This document shows positions 9,150 to 19,001 of a stretch of 64,000 nucleotides of DNA, one piece after another. This DNA comes from ZC4RG30 sp963777735 (GTDB lineage Bacteria > Pseudomonadota > Gammaproteobacteria > Steroidobacterales > Steroidobacteraceae). Positions within the stretch are counted from its first letter, which is position 1; each line of letters starts with the position of its first letter. The stretch lies in NCBI GenBank assembly GCA_963777735.1, contig CAVZRQ010000008.1, forward strand, positions 248,001 to 312,000. Reading direction: 5' to 3'. The translations under genes were made by a program, and so were the position numbers. A model generated the notes under the pieces. The model was not told the DNA's origin, searched no databases, and worked only from the letters and a program-made list of their open reading frames with translations.

Positions 9150-9173
9150 GCCCGGGAAGATTCAATCCCGGGC
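9150..9173 (-). terminator. Perfect 8-bp inverted repeat after the TPP-enzyme gene
   Basis: GCCCGGGA and TCCCGGGC form a perfect stem around an 8-base loop, 15 bases after the TPP-enzyme stop on the minus strand. No T-run follows. It may act together with the hairpin at 9085-9113 as a tandem terminator or protect the 3' end. Confidence 0.45.
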
Positions 9174-9188
9174 AGAAACCCCTGCCGG

Positions 9189-10914
9189 TCAGGTCCCGCG
9201 TGCCGTTGCCGCCGGCACTTCATTGCCATAGCCGCCGCCGCGCCGTGGCTCGGAGCGGATCTTGTCGCGCGTGGTGATGAATTCCAGCAGCACGGGCTTG
9301 CCTTCCTTCGTGGCATTGATGCCGTTGATCAGGGCATGGGCGACCTGGCCCGGATCGGTGACCCGCTCGCGTGTAGCAGCCCAGCGCCTTGCCGAAATCG
9401 GCATAGTTGCCGGAGATGTCGGTGGACTTGTACTTGGCGCGCGAGGTGGCCATCTGCCGGTCTTCCATCGCCATCGCGAAGTTGTTGAACAGGATGGACA
9501 TGATCGGGATGCTGGCGCGGGCGCAGGTCTCGAAATCCATGCCGGTCATGCCAATGGCGGCATCGCCCCACACGTTGATGCACAGTGCATTGGGCCGTGC
9601 GAGCTTGGCTCCCATGGCGAGACCCAGGCCGTAGCCGAGCTGGGTGCTCTTGCCCCAGCCGAGGTACGACAGCGGGGATACCGACTTCCAGAACGGCGAG
9701 AGTTCGTCGCGCGGGCTGCCGGCATCGTGCGTGATGATTGTGTTGGACACATCGGCGATGTTCATCAGGTCCCAGATCACGCGATAGGGTTCGAGTGGCT
9801 TGGATTCGCTGGTGAGACGCGGCATCCACTCGGCCATCCAGGGGGCGTTGACCTCCTTGATGCGTGCGGCGACCTGCGCGGTCAGCCCGCGTGGCTTCTT
9901 GATGCGCTCCTTCAGCGCAGCATGCAGCATGCCCAGTGCGAGCTTCGAATCACCGACCATCGGATACTTGGCGGGGATGTTCTTGTCGATGTCGTACGAA
10001 TCGATCGTGTTGTGGATGAAGGTCTTGTTGGCGCGCGGGAACTGGATGCCGAAACCGGTGGCCGAGAAGCTGGCACCGGCGCCGAACACCACGTCGGATT
10101 CCTGCACGTAGACATCGACTGCGCGCGACATGGTCGGGCCGCCCGAACCGAGCGCCAGCGGATGTGTTTCCGGAAATGCGCTCTTGCCTTCGAGGCTCGA
10201 GCACACCGGCGCTTCCAGCAGCTCGGCGATGGCCCGCAGCTCCGGCCAGGCCTTGGCGTAGTGCAGGCCCTGCCCTGCGTAGATCAACGGGCTCTTCGCC
10301 GCGACCAGCGCAGCGGCGGCCGCGTCGACATCCTTCGGATCTGGCGCGGTCAGCACGCGGCGCGTAGGGGTGTATTCCACCTGAGCGGCAGAAGTGACCC
10401 CCGGCATCGCCGTGCCGAGGCCTGCTCCGCCTGCAAATTCGATCAGCACCGGACCGGGACGACCGTTGCGCGCCAGGCTGAAGGCGCGACGCAGTGCCGG
10501 CAGCACCTGAGCCGTGCTGGTGACGACCTCGGCATGCTTGGTGATGTGCTGGAAATTCAACGTGGCGTTGAAGGCCGGCTTGATGTACGAGCCACCGCCA
10601 CTTGGGAAGACAACCATTGGCACGCATTCGGAATAGGCCTGCGCCACGGCGCCAAAGGCATTCTCGATGCCCGGGCCTTCCTGGCAGGCAAATACACCGA
10701 CCTTGTCGCCCGATGTCAGTCGGCTCATGGCATCCGCCATGTGCACGCCGATGCGCTCCTGGCGCACGACGATCGGCCGGATGTCGATCTCGGCGCAGCG
10801 TTCGGTTAGCGGATTCAGCGGATAGGTGAGGAGGACATCGACGCCCTCCCGCTTCATCACTTCAGCGACAACATGCCCGACTGTCCAGGCACGTGCCCCG
10901 GTATTTTGTTCCAT
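9189..10914 (-). CDS. Thiamine pyrophosphate-dependent enzyme, acetolactate-synthase-like (one frame break)
   Basis: Three-domain TPP enzyme of the acetolactate synthase / oxalyl-CoA decarboxylase / benzoylformate decarboxylase superfamily. The N-terminal PYR domain carries the catalytic Glu (VVRQERIGVHMADAMSR). A central domain follows (SPLIYAGQGLHY). The C-terminal PP domain has the GDG-like metal motif GDAAIGMTGMDFE ending in ILFNN. The conserved C-terminus (ERVTDPGQVAHAL, then PVLLEFITTRDK) lies one frame away: a single surplus base at about 9369 (YT then ERVTD) restores it, giving about 574 residues. A catabolic role on 2-oxoacids or acyl-CoAs is possible, but the reaction cannot be assigned. 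It is divergent from cstA across about 110 bases. Confidence 0.85.
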
Positions 10915-11023
10915 CCGCCTTCCCCCCGTGAATTGTTCGACTGCAGGGATTATAAATACCCCTTCCGCCGCCGAACCACAATCTGCGACACTGTTCCGCT
11001 ATCCGACGGGGGGAAGAACAAAA

Positions 11024-13091
11024 ATGTACGGGAAAATACTGGCGGCCGTGCTGGCGGTTGTGGGCGGGTTCGCGATGGCCGGGATCGCCCTGCAGCGCGA
11101 CGAACCCATCAACTCCCTGTGGCTGGTGACGGCGGCAATCTGCGTCTACGTGCTGGGTTACCGCTTTTACGCAAAGTGGATCGAAACCAAGGTCTTCGTC
11201 ATTGACAAGACCCGCGCCACCCCCGCCGAGCGTCTGAACAACGGTCGGGATTTCATCCCCACCCATCGCTGGGTGCTGTTTGGCCACCATTTTGCCGCCA
11301 TCGCCGGCGCCGGCCCGCTGGTCGGCCCGACCCTGGCGATGCAGTTCGGCTACCTGCCGGGCACCCTGTGGATCCTGGTTGGCGCCGTGGTCGGTGGCTG
11401 CGTGCAGGACATGACCATCCTGTTCATGTCCACCCGCCGCAACGGCAAGAGCCTGGGCCAGATGGCCCGGGACGAACTGGGCGCCATCGGCGGCACCGCC
11501 GCGGTGCTGGGCACGCTGATGATCGTGGTGATCATCATCGCCGTGCTCGGCCTCGTCATCGTCAAGGCGATGCAGCACAGCCCCTGGGCCACTTTCACCG
11601 TCTTCGCCACCATCCCGATTGCCATCGTGGTGGGCTATTTCATGCGCCACTGGCGGCCGGGCCGCGTGCTGGAAGGCTCGCTGATCGGGCTGGTGCTGCT
11701 GCTGTTTGCCGTGGTCGTGGGTGGCTGGATCAACGACCACCCGACCCTCGCCCCCCTGTTCAACTGGGACGGCGTGCCGCTGGCCTGGTTCGTCATCGGC
11801 TACGGCTGGATCGCCGCCATCCTGCCGGTGTGGGTGCTGCTGGCGCCGCGCGATTACATCTCCACCTTCCTCAAGATCGGCGTGGTGGTGCTGCTGGCGG
11901 TGGCCATCCTGCTGATCCATCCCGAGATCAAGATGCCGGCGCTGACGCGCTTTGCCGATGGCACGGGCCCGATCTTCGCGGGCAAGATCTTCCCGTTCGT
12001 GTTCATCACCATCGCCTGCGGCGCGCTCTCGGGCTTCCATGCGCTGGTGTCCAGCGGCACCACGCCGAAGATGGTGGCCAACGAAGGCGACATCCGCCTG
12101 GCCGGCTACGGCAGCATGGCCATCGAATCCTTCGTCGGCATCATGGCCGTGATCGCCGCCACCCTGCTCGATCCGGGTGTGTACTTCGCCATCAACGTCG
12201 GCGCAGGCGTTGTCGGCAGCACGGCCGAAGCGGCCGTGGCCACGATCTCCGGCTGGGGTTTCCCGGTCACCGTCGACCAGATGCAGCAACTGGCGAAGGA
12301 CATGGGTGAGAGCACCTTGTTCGCCCGTACCGGCGGCGCGCCGTCGCTTGCGGTGGGCATGGCGAGCATCTTCAGCACGGCCTTCGGCAAGGGTTTCATC
12401 GCGCTGTGGTACCACTTCGCCATCATGTTCGAGGCCATCTTCATCCTGACGACGGTCGACGCCGGCACGCGCGTGGGCCGCTTCATGCTGCAGGATGCGC
12501 TGGGCCAGATCTGGAAGCCGATGGGCCGCACCTCCTGGTACCCCTCGGTGCTGGTGGCCTCGACGCTGATCGTCGCCGGCTGGGGCTACTTCCTCTATGT
12601 CGGCGTCATCGACCCGAACGGCGGCATCAACATCCTCTGGCCGCTGTTCGGCATCGCGAACCAGATGCTGGCGGCGATCGCATTGACCGTGGCCTGCGGC
12701 ATCCTCATCAAGGGCGGCAAGCTGCGGTACGTGTGGGTGACGGCCATTCCGCTGGCGTGGATTGCGGTGGTCACCACCACGGCCGCCTACCAGAAGATCT
12801 TCAGCACCGGATGCCAAGCTCGGCTTCTTCTCCGCCGCCAACGCACTCGCGGCGCAGCTGGCCGCCGGAACGCTGGCTCCGGAACGTGCGGCCGTGGCGC
12901 CGACGCTGATCTTCAACCAGCGCCTGGATGGCTGGCTGACCATCATCTTCGCCATCCTGATGTGGACGGTGATCATTGCCATGCTGCGCGTCAGCCTGCG
13001 CTACCTGCGCGGCCTGCCGGTGCCGCCGGATTCGGAAGCGCCCTACGTCGCGACCAAACTCGATGCTTCGGCATTGCCGCGGGCCCATTGA
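11024..13091 (+). CDS. cstA: Carbon starvation protein A, pyruvate/peptide transporter family (one frame break)
   Basis: Multi-pass inner-membrane transporter of the CstA family, known in E. coli for pyruvate and peptide uptake. The start at 11024 has GGGGGGAAG 9 bases upstream. Recognisable segments include the first helix (ILAAVLAVVGGFAMAGIAL), the conserved RFYAKWIETKVF, GHHFAAIAGAGPLVGPTLA, and VSSGTTPKMVANE. About 15 hydrophobic helices fit the family. The last extracytoplasmic loop and final helix (DAKLGFFSAAN, then GWLTIIFAILMWTVIIAML) lie one frame over; one surplus G near 12809 joins them, for about 688 residues against about 701 in E. coli. Its stop overlaps a TTG start of the ybdD-like gene. 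Confidence 0.92.
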
Positions 13092-13300
13092 AACCCGTGG
13101 CATCCAGCGGCCCCAGGGCTGTGCGGCAGTTCCTTTCATCGGGGCTGTCGCTGCTGCGGGGCGTGACCGGTGACGATGCCTATGAGAAGTACGTGGAACA
13201 CATGCGCCGCACCGCTCCGCAGGAGCGGCCGATGAGCGAGAAGGAATTCTTCAAGGCGCAGATGGAACAGAAGTGGAGCTGCATCAGCGGCTGCTGCTGA
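13088..13300 (+). CDS. YbdD/YjiX family small protein, CstA partner
   Basis: A 70-residue protein of the YbdD/YjiX (DUF466) family, typically about 65 residues. The hallmark block DAYEKYVEHMRRTAPQERPM is followed by SEKEFF and a Cys-Cys C-terminus (GCC), as in E. coli YbdD. Family members are encoded directly after cstA or btsT and are thought to assist those transporters. The start is taken as TTG 13088, which overlaps the cstA stop (TTGA); a GTG at 13097 is the alternative. Its 3' end overlaps the start of the following peptidase gene by 28 bases. Confidence 0.88.
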   Translation: MKPVASSGPRAVRQFLSSGLSLLRGVTGDDAYEKYVEHMRRTAPQERPMSEKEFFKAQMEQKWSCISGCC

Positions 13301-14721
13301 TCCTGGCGTTCTGCGCGCAGACTGCCGCCGCAGCCAGCCCGCCAGGGTTTTCGCAGCTTTCACGACTGGCGGCGGAGGGTGCGCGCGTCAGCGCCGTGGT
13401 CCACGACCTCGATACCGATCAATCCCTCGCGCAGTTGGGCGGCGAGGATCGGCTCACACCCGCATCGCTCAGCAAGATCGTGATTGCCGCTGCCGCACTG
13501 GAAACCTGGCCGCCGGATCACAGCTTCCCGACCGAACTGCGCAGCATTTCTGCGCCACAAAACGGTGTCATCACCGGCAATCTCGTGTTCCGCGGCAGCG
13601 GTGATTCCACCCTGGACGAAACCACGCTTTGGGGTTTGGCTGCGCAGCTGCGGGCCGCTGGCATCCAGCGCATCACGGGCTCGCTGCTGGTCGAACGCGC
13701 ACCCTTTGGCGAACTGGCCTGCGACACGATTGATCGCTGCGCCAGCCTGCGGCGCAGCGCCCGCGCCTACAACGCCGCGCCGAGCGCCGTCGGCGTGAAC
13801 TATGGCAGCTGGTGCATCGCCGCGCGTGCGCCAGCGGGTGCGCAGGTGGCGAAAGTGGGTGGCTGCGCCACGGGTGAATTGCCCATTGCACTGACGGGCA
13901 GCGTCCAGGTGGTCGCGGGTGGTCCCGCGTTGCGCATCGAACGCACCACCACGGATGCAGGCGACCGGATCGTGGTGAGCGGCAGCATCGCGCCCGGCAC
14001 CGAACGCCAGGTGCATCGCGCCATGTCGGATCCGGCAGCGGGCGCCGGACTGATCCTGCGTTCCATCCTGCGCCAGACCGGTGTGACGGTGGATGGCGCG
14101 GTGGAAACCACCGCCCTGCCGGTTGTGCAGGCGAACCAGTTGCTGGCGCGCGTGGAGGGACTGCCACTGCAGGAACAGGTCGGGCGCATGATGCGCTACT
14201 CCAGCAATTACATCGCCGATGTGCTGACCATGAGCGTGGCGCTGTCGCGCAACGGCCGCGCACCCGCTTCACTGGCAGCCGCGGCACAAACGCTCACTGA
14301 CATGGTTGGCAGCGCCAACCCGCAATCAACCCTGCCCGGGCCCTTGCTGGAAAGCGGCAGCGGACTGACCACCACCAACCGGCTTTCCGCGGCAGATCTC
14401 GTGGGCGTGCTGCGGCGTGAATACCGCGACAGTCGTCGTTTTCCGCCCTTCTACGGCTCGTTTGTGGTGCCGCGCGATGCCGCCTTTGATTCGCTGCGCA
14501 CCGGCAATCCGGACTGGCTGGACCGCGTGGCACTCAAGACCGGCTCATTGACCGAGCCCGTCTCGGTCAATGGCATCGCCGGCTACCTGCGCAAGAAGAA
14601 TGGTGGCTGGATGGCTTTCGCCATCATCGTGAACGGCAGCGACCGGTTGCGGCAGATTCCGCATGACCGGGCGCTGCGTGCGGCAAGGCTGGATCTGGAG
14701 GCGCTGCTCGCGCGCTACTGA
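13273..14721 (+). CDS. dacB: D-alanyl-D-alanine carboxypeptidase/endopeptidase, PBP4 family (S13)
   Basis: Periplasmic penicillin-binding protein of peptidase family S13, which trims or cleaves peptidoglycan cross-links. It starts at a GTG with a signal peptide (LLLILAFCAQTAAAA). The three penicillin-binding motifs are all present: SxxK as ASLSKIV (about residue 66), SxN as YSSNYIAD (about residue 315) and KTG as ALKTGSLTEP (about residue 420). The long insert between SxxK and SxN, typical of PBP4, is present, giving 482 residues, the normal length. It overlaps ybdD, so it is probably co-transcribed with cstA-ybdD. The symbol is assigned by family; related S13 proteins exist. Confidence 0.9.
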   Translation: MELHQRLLLILAFCAQTAAAASPPGFSQLSRLAAEGARVSAVVHDLDTDQSLAQLGGEDRLTPASLSKIVIAAAALETWPPDHSFPTELRSISAPQNGVITGNLVFRGSGDSTLDETTLWGLAAQLRAAGIQRITGSLLVERAPFGELACDTIDRCASLRRSARAYNAAPSAVGVNYGSWCIAARAPAGAQVAKVGGCATGELPIALTGSVQVVAGGPALRIERTTTDAGDRIVVSGSIAPGTERQVHRAMSDPAAGAGLILRSILRQTGVTVDGAVETTALPVVQANQLLARVEGLPLQEQVGRMMRYSSNYIADVLTMSVALSRNGRAPASLAAAAQTLTDMVGSANPQSTLPGPLLESGSGLTTTNRLSAADLVGVLRREYRDSRRFPPFYGSFVVPRDAAFDSLRTGNPDWLDRVALKTGSLTEPVSVNGIAGYLRKKNGGWMAFAIIVNGSDRLRQIPHDRALRAARLDLEALLARY

Positions 14722-14738
14722 CCTTAAGCCCTGCGGGT

Positions 14739-15992
14739 TCACTTCTTCTGCAGCCTCAGCAACAGGGAATTCGTGCCCTGCTCTGTCAGCACGTAGATGG
14801 CGCCATCCGGACCCTGCTGTACATCGCGGATGCGGGCGCCACGATCCTGCAGGAACCACTCTTCGCCCGTCACCTTGTCGTTCTCCATCTGCAGGCGCAC
14901 CAGCTTCGCGCCACCCAGTGAGCCGATGAAGATACTGCCCTGCCACTGCGGGAACATGTTGCCGTGGTAGACGATCATCCCCGAAGGCGCGATGACCGGA
15001 TCCCAGTAGTACACCGGCTGCTGCATGCCGGCCTGCTGCTGGATGCCGCCAGTCATCTTCTGACCGTTGTAGTTGATGCCGTAGGTAATCACGGGCCAGC
15101 CATGGTTCACACCGGCCTGCGGCTGGTTCAGTTCATCACCACCGCGCGGTCCGTGCTCCACCGTCCACAGTTTGCCCGTGGCTGAATCAATGGTGCCGGC
15201 CTGCACATTGCGATGCCCATAGGACCAGATCTCCGGCCTGGCACCGGCCTTGCCCACGAAGGGGTTGTCGGCTGGCACGGTGCCATCCGTGTTCAGGCGC
15301 ACCACCTTGCCGAGATGACTGTTCAGATCCTGCGACTGCACCATTCCGGCGGGAATCGAACGCTCGCCCAGCGTCAGGAACAGCTTGCCGTCCTTGCCAA
15401 AGGCAATGCGCGAGCCGAAATGCAGGCTGGAATTCAACGCGGGTGTCTGCCGGAAAATCACCTGCAGATCCGCGAGGCTGGCACCGCCGGCATCTTCCAC
15501 CAGCCGGGCCTTCGCCAGTGAAGTGCCGTTACCGCCATCCCGGGCTTCGGCGAAACTGAAGTAGATCACCCGATTGGTAGCGAAGGCGGGATCGAGGGCA
15601 ACGTCGAGCAACCCTCCCTGCCCACCTGCGGCAACGGCGGGCAGCCCCTTCACCGGCTCAGAGATCTGGCCCGCTGCGGTCACGAGGCGCAGATTGCCCG
15701 GACGCTCGGACACCAGGAACCGGCCATCCGGCAGCAGTTCGAAGGCCCAGGGCATGTTCAGGCCCTGCGCCACCGTTTTCACATCCAGCGCGACCTTGCT
15801 GTCGACGCCGATGGCGCGGGTCTGTCCGGGAAATGCAGGCTGGTATCCAGCGCCATTGCCCGCGCGGGTTTCCAGGGCAGCGCCGGCCACCGGGGCCGCA
15901 GCCTGGGCGCCCATGGGCCTTCCACAGGCAGACAACAGGACAATCACGGCAGGCGCTGCAAGCGCGCCAAACATGGATCTGCGAACAGTCAT
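14739..15992 (-). CDS. PQQ-dependent soluble sugar dehydrogenase-like lipoprotein
   Basis: A 417-residue six-bladed beta-propeller of the soluble glucose / aldose sugar dehydrogenase family (E. coli YliI type). The start at 15992 has a GGGGGA ribosome site 7-8 bases upstream; the longer open frame is not conserved. The N-terminus is a lipoprotein signal with lipobox LLSACG. Family signatures include MPWAFELLPDGRFLVSERPG, GGLLDVALDPAFA, WTVEHGPRGGDELN (the calcium/PQQ region) and a C-terminal RIRDVQQGPDGAIYVLTE. It oxidises sugars in the periplasm with PQQ as cofactor if the cofactor is made or supplied; no PQQ biosynthesis genes are in this window. It is convergent with dacB (17-base gap). 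Confidence 0.9.
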   Translation of the reverse strand: MTVRRSMFGALAAPAVIVLLSACGRPMGAQAAAPVAGAALETRAGNGAGYQPAFPGQTRAIGVDSKVALDVKTVAQGLNMPWAFELLPDGRFLVSERPGNLRLVTAAGQISEPVKGLPAVAAGGQGGLLDVALDPAFATNRVIYFSFAEARDGGNGTSLAKARLVEDAGGASLADLQVIFRQTPALNSSLHFGSRIAFGKDGKLFLTLGERSIPAGMVQSQDLNSHLGKVVRLNTDGTVPADNPFVGKAGARPEIWSYGHRNVQAGTIDSATGKLWTVEHGPRGGDELNQPQAGVNHGWPVITYGINYNGQKMTGGIQQQAGMQQPVYYWDPVIAPSGMIVYHGNMFPQWQGSIFIGSLGGAKLVRLQMENDKVTGEEWFLQDRGARIRDVQQGPDGAIYVLTEQGTNSLLLRLQKK

Positions 15993-16018
15993 GGAATTTC
16001 CCCCAAAGGTTGCAAGCA

Positions 16019-17296
16019 TCAGACGCTGATGCGATCTGCCCCGAAATACGTGTGCAGGGCGGTTGGCAGGGTTATAGACCCGTCTGCCTGCTGTCCGTTC
16101 TCCAGAACCGCCACCAGGGCACGCCCCACTGCCACGCCCGACCCGTTGAGGGTGTGCAGAGGCTCCGGCTTGCCCGTTGCCGGGTTGCGCCACCGCGCCT
16201 GCATGCGCCGCGCCTGGTAGGACTCGAAGTTGCTGCAGGAAGAGATCTCCCGATAGCGCTGCTGCCCCGGCAACCAGACCTCGATGTCATAGGTCTTGGA
16301 GCTGCCATGGCCGATATCTCCGGCACACAGCGCGACCACGCGATACGGCAGTTCGAGCCGTTGCAGGACGGCTTCGGCATGGGAGGTCAGCTCCTCATGT
16401 GCGGCACGTGATTTCTCCGGCTCGACGATCTGCACGATCTCCACCTTGTCGAACTGGTGCTGCCGGATCATGCCGCGCGTGTCCTTTCCGGACGAACCCG
16501 CCTCGGAACGGAAACACGGCGAATGCGCCACCAGCTTGAGCGGCAGTTCCTTCGCCTCGAGGATCTGGTCACGGACCAGGTTCGTGACCGGCACTTCGGC
16601 GGTGGGAATCAGGTAGTAGTTCTGCTCGCTGCGCACGGCGAAGAGATCCTGCTCGAACTTGGGCAGCTGGCCGGTGCCGCGCAGCGATGCAGGGGACGCC
16701 ATGTACGGCACATAGACTTCCGTATAACCATGCTCGCGCGTGTGGAGGTCGAGCATGAACTGGCCCAGCGCGCGATGCAGCCGCGCCACCTTGTCGCGCA
16801 GTACCACGAAACGCGCACCGGCGATGCGCGCACCGGCTTCGAAATCCATCCCGCGCCCGAGGTTCTCGCCCAGCTCCACATGATCGCGGGGCGTGAAGCT
16901 GAAGCTGCGCGGGGTGCCCCAGCGACGCAGTTCGGCATTGGCGGTTTCATCGGCGCCATCGGGCACGGATTCCTGCAACAGGTTCGGCAGGCCGAGCTGC
17001 AGTTCGTCGAGTTCTGCCTGCACGGTGTTGATGGCTGCTTCTGCCGCTACCAGCTCCTGCGCCAGCTGTTCGCCCTGCGCCAGCAATGGCGCCACGTCTT
17101 CGCCCTTGCCCTTGGCCATGCCGACTTTCTTCGCCGTGGCATTGCGTTCGGCGCGCAGCCGGTCTGCCTCCACCTGGGAAATCTTGCGGCGCTCTTCCAT
17201 TGCGGTCAGCACCTCGACATCCAGCCTGAATCCCCGGCGCGCCAGATTGGCGGCTACTTCCTCGGGGGCGCTACGCAGCAGTTTCGGATCTATCAC
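16019..17296 (-). CDS. serS: Serine-tRNA ligase
   Basis: A 425-residue class II aminoacyl-tRNA synthetase that charges tRNA-Ser and tRNA-Sec with serine. The N-terminal long coiled-coil arm (about residues 28-100, with RKISQVEADRLRAERNATAK) binds the tRNA long variable arm. The catalytic core has motif 2 (PCFRSEAGSSGKDTRGMIR) and motif 3 (LNGSGVAVGRALVAVLEN). Length is normal. The start overlaps the rarA stop, and the gene order lolA-rarA-serS is that of E. coli. The substrate tRNA-Ser(UGA) is encoded 7 kb away at 8971-9060. Confidence 0.97.
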   Translation of the reverse strand: MIDPKLLRSAPEEVAANLARRGFRLDVEVLTAMEERRKISQVEADRLRAERNATAKKVGMAKGKGEDVAPLLAQGEQLAQELVAAEAAINTVQAELDELQLGLPNLLQESVPDGADETANAELRRWGTPRSFSFTPRDHVELGENLGRGMDFEAGARIAGARFVVLRDKVARLHRALGQFMLDLHTREHGYTEVYVPYMASPASLRGTGQLPKFEQDLFAVRSEQNYYLIPTAEVPVTNLVRDQILEAKELPLKLVAHSPCFRSEAGSSGKDTRGMIRQHQFDKVEIVQIVEPEKSRAAHEELTSHAEAVLQRLELPYRVVALCAGDIGHGSSKTYDIEVWLPGQQRYREISSCSNFESYQARRMQARWRNPATGKPEPLHTLNGSGVAVGRALVAVLENGQQADGSITLPTALHTYFGADRISV

Positions 17297-18600
17297 GGTT
17301 CTTTCCTGTCTGTTTTCGTCTGGGTGTCCTGTGCGCGCCGCCGCTCCATCGCCTCGGCGATGCGGATCTCGAAGCCGCGCTGCACAGGGGAATAATAGCG
17401 CCGGTCCGGCATTTCATCGGGCAGATAGCGCTCGCCGGCGGCATAGGCATCGGCCTCGTTGTGGGCATAGCGATAGCCCTGCCCGTGGCCGAGTTCGCGC
17501 ATCAGGCGCGTCGGCGCATTGCGGAAGCGTGCGGGCACGTCCAGCGAGCCGTACTTCGCGACATCTTCGCGCGCCGCGGCCAGCGCCGTGTAGACCGCAT
17601 TGCTCTTGGCTGCCACCGCCAGGAAAACCACACACTGCGCGAGTGCCAGTTCGCCTTCAGGACTTCCCAGCCGCTCATGCGCTTCCCAGGCTTCCAGCGC
17701 CATGGGCAGCGCGCGCGGGTCGGCGAGGCCGATGTCTTCGACGGCCATGCGGGTGATGCGGCGTGCGAGATAGGCGGGATCACAGCCGCCATCGAGCATG
17801 CGCGCCAGCCAGTAGAGGGAGGCATCCGGATCGCTGCCACGCACTGCCTTGTGCAGGGCCGAGATCTGGTCGTAGAACTGGTCGCCGCCCTTGTCGAAGC
17901 GGCGGCGCGTGCCGCCGGCGAGTTCGGCAATCTGCGCTGCGTCGATCACGCCATCCACGGCGAGGTCGGCCACTGTTTCCAGCAGACCCAGCGCGCGTCG
18001 GGCGTCGCCGTCGGCCGCCGCCGCCAGTGCCTGCAGGGCGTCGTCGGATATCTGCAGCTGCCGCGAGCCGAGCCCGCGTTCGGGATCAGTCAGGGCGCTC
18101 TGCAGCAGTGAGCGCAGGTCTTCCACACCCAGTGGCTTCAGCACATAGACCCGCGCACGCGACAGCAAGGCACTGACTACTTCGAACGAGGGATTCTCTG
18201 TCGTGGCGCCAATGAACATGATGGTGCCGTCTTCGACAAACGGCAGGAACAGATCCTGCTGCGCCTTGTTGAAGCGATGCACCTCGTCCAGGAACAGGAT
18301 GGTGGAGCGACCCTGGCTGCGGGAACGCTGGGCTTCATCCACGGCGGCGCGGATGTCCTTCACGCCCGCCATCACCGCAGAAAGCGCGATGAACTCTGCA
18401 TCCATGGCAGTGGCGAACATGCGGGCGAGCGTTGTCTTGCCCGTACCGGGCGGACCCCACAGGATCATGGAGTGCATCTGCCCGCGGTCGAGTGCGGCGC
18501 GCAGTGCGCGCCCGGGTGCCAGCAGGTGCTGCTGCCCGACGAACTCCGCGACCGACCGCGGTCGCATGCGATCCGCCAGTGGCCGCAATGGCGTATTCAC
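17293..18600 (-). CDS. rarA: Replication-associated recombination protein A (AAA+ ATPase)
   Basis: AAA+ ATPase of the RarA/MgsA/WRNIP1 family, which acts at stalled replication forks. Walker A is WGPPGTGKTTLARM (about residue 43), Walker B is ILFLDEVHRFNKAQQD, and sensor 1 is FIGATTENPSFE. The C-terminal part carries the tetramerisation/MgsA domain (LPDEMPDRRYYSPVQRGFE). A GTG at 18600 is preferred as start because it overlaps the stop of the VanZ-like gene (GTGA) and yields the family N-terminus NTPLRPLADRMRP; an in-frame alternative lies 33 bases upstream. About 435 residues. Coupled at both ends to neighbours, so part of the lolA-vanZ-rarA-serS operon. Confidence 0.95.
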   Translation of the reverse strand: MNTPLRPLADRMRPRSVAEFVGQQHLLAPGRALRAALDRGQMHSMILWGPPGTGKTTLARMFATAMDAEFIALSAVMAGVKDIRAAVDEAQRSRSQGRSTILFLDEVHRFNKAQQDLFLPFVEDGTIMFIGATTENPSFEVVSALLSRARVYVLKPLGVEDLRSLLQSALTDPERGLGSRQLQISDDALQALAAAADGDARRALGLLETVADLAVDGVIDAAQIAELAGGTRRRFDKGGDQFYDQISALHKAVRGSDPDASLYWLARMLDGGCDPAYLARRITRMAVEDIGLADPRALPMALEAWEAHERLGSPEGELALAQCVVFLAVAAKSNAVYTALAAAREDVAKYGSLDVPARFRNAPTRLMRELGHGQGYRYAHNEADAYAAGERYLPDEMPDRRYYSPVQRGFEIRIAEAMERRRAQDTQTKTDRKEP

Positions 18601-19001
18601 TTTCTGGCCTTGCGCAGCCCGGATTCCAGCCACCGAGCCCAGCCACCCGCGGGCGTGAGCGCCAGCAGCAGCCCCAGCGCGATGCCGATGGCATCCGCGC
18701 GCAGGTCGAGCAGGTCAGCCTGGCGACCGAGGCCCATCCACCCCTGCACCAGTTCGATCAGTGCGCCGAACCCCAGCAAAGCCAGTGCAATCCAGAAGAA
18801 ATCCCGGCGCACGACGATGCTGCCAAACCAGAAAGCAAGCAGCAGGAACGCCAGCGCATGCTGGTATTTGTCCGAGAACTTCACATCGGGGAGTTCGCTG
18901 CTGGGCAGCAGGCTCAGGGTGGCGATGAGCAGCGCAATGCTGATTCCCGACAGCATCCAGAAGCGCCTGAAGCGCAATTCGGGCAACACCACTGCCTTCA
19001 C
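18597..19001 (-). CDS. VanZ-like family membrane protein
   Basis: A 134-residue protein with four predicted transmembrane helices and the VanZ-like polar positions between them: SDKYQHALAFLLLAF (Asp/Lys/His), IELVQGW (Glu/Gln) and GRQADLLDLRADAIGIALG (Arg/Asp). VanZ homologues alter glycopeptide susceptibility in some Gram-positives, but the function in proteobacteria is not established. Here it lies inside a housekeeping operon, between lolA (4-base overlap) and rarA (4-base overlap), an insertion compared with E. coli. Confidence 0.85.
   Translation of the reverse strand: MKAVVLPELRFRRFWMLSGISIALLIATLSLLPSSELPDVKFSDKYQHALAFLLLAFWFGSIVVRRDFFWIALALLGFGALIELVQGWMGLGRQADLLDLRADAIGIALGLLLALTPAGGWARWLESGLRKARK

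Noticed and set aside
10862..12982. A 706-codon minus-strand frame opposite cstA
   Set aside because: Composition (His, Gln, Asp and Arg runs) is that of an antisense shadow of a GC-rich gene, and cstA is fully recognisable on the plus strand.
18203..18658. Plus-strand frames opposite rarA and lolA
   Set aside because: They lack ribosome sites and family motifs, and the minus-strand genes account fully for the interval.
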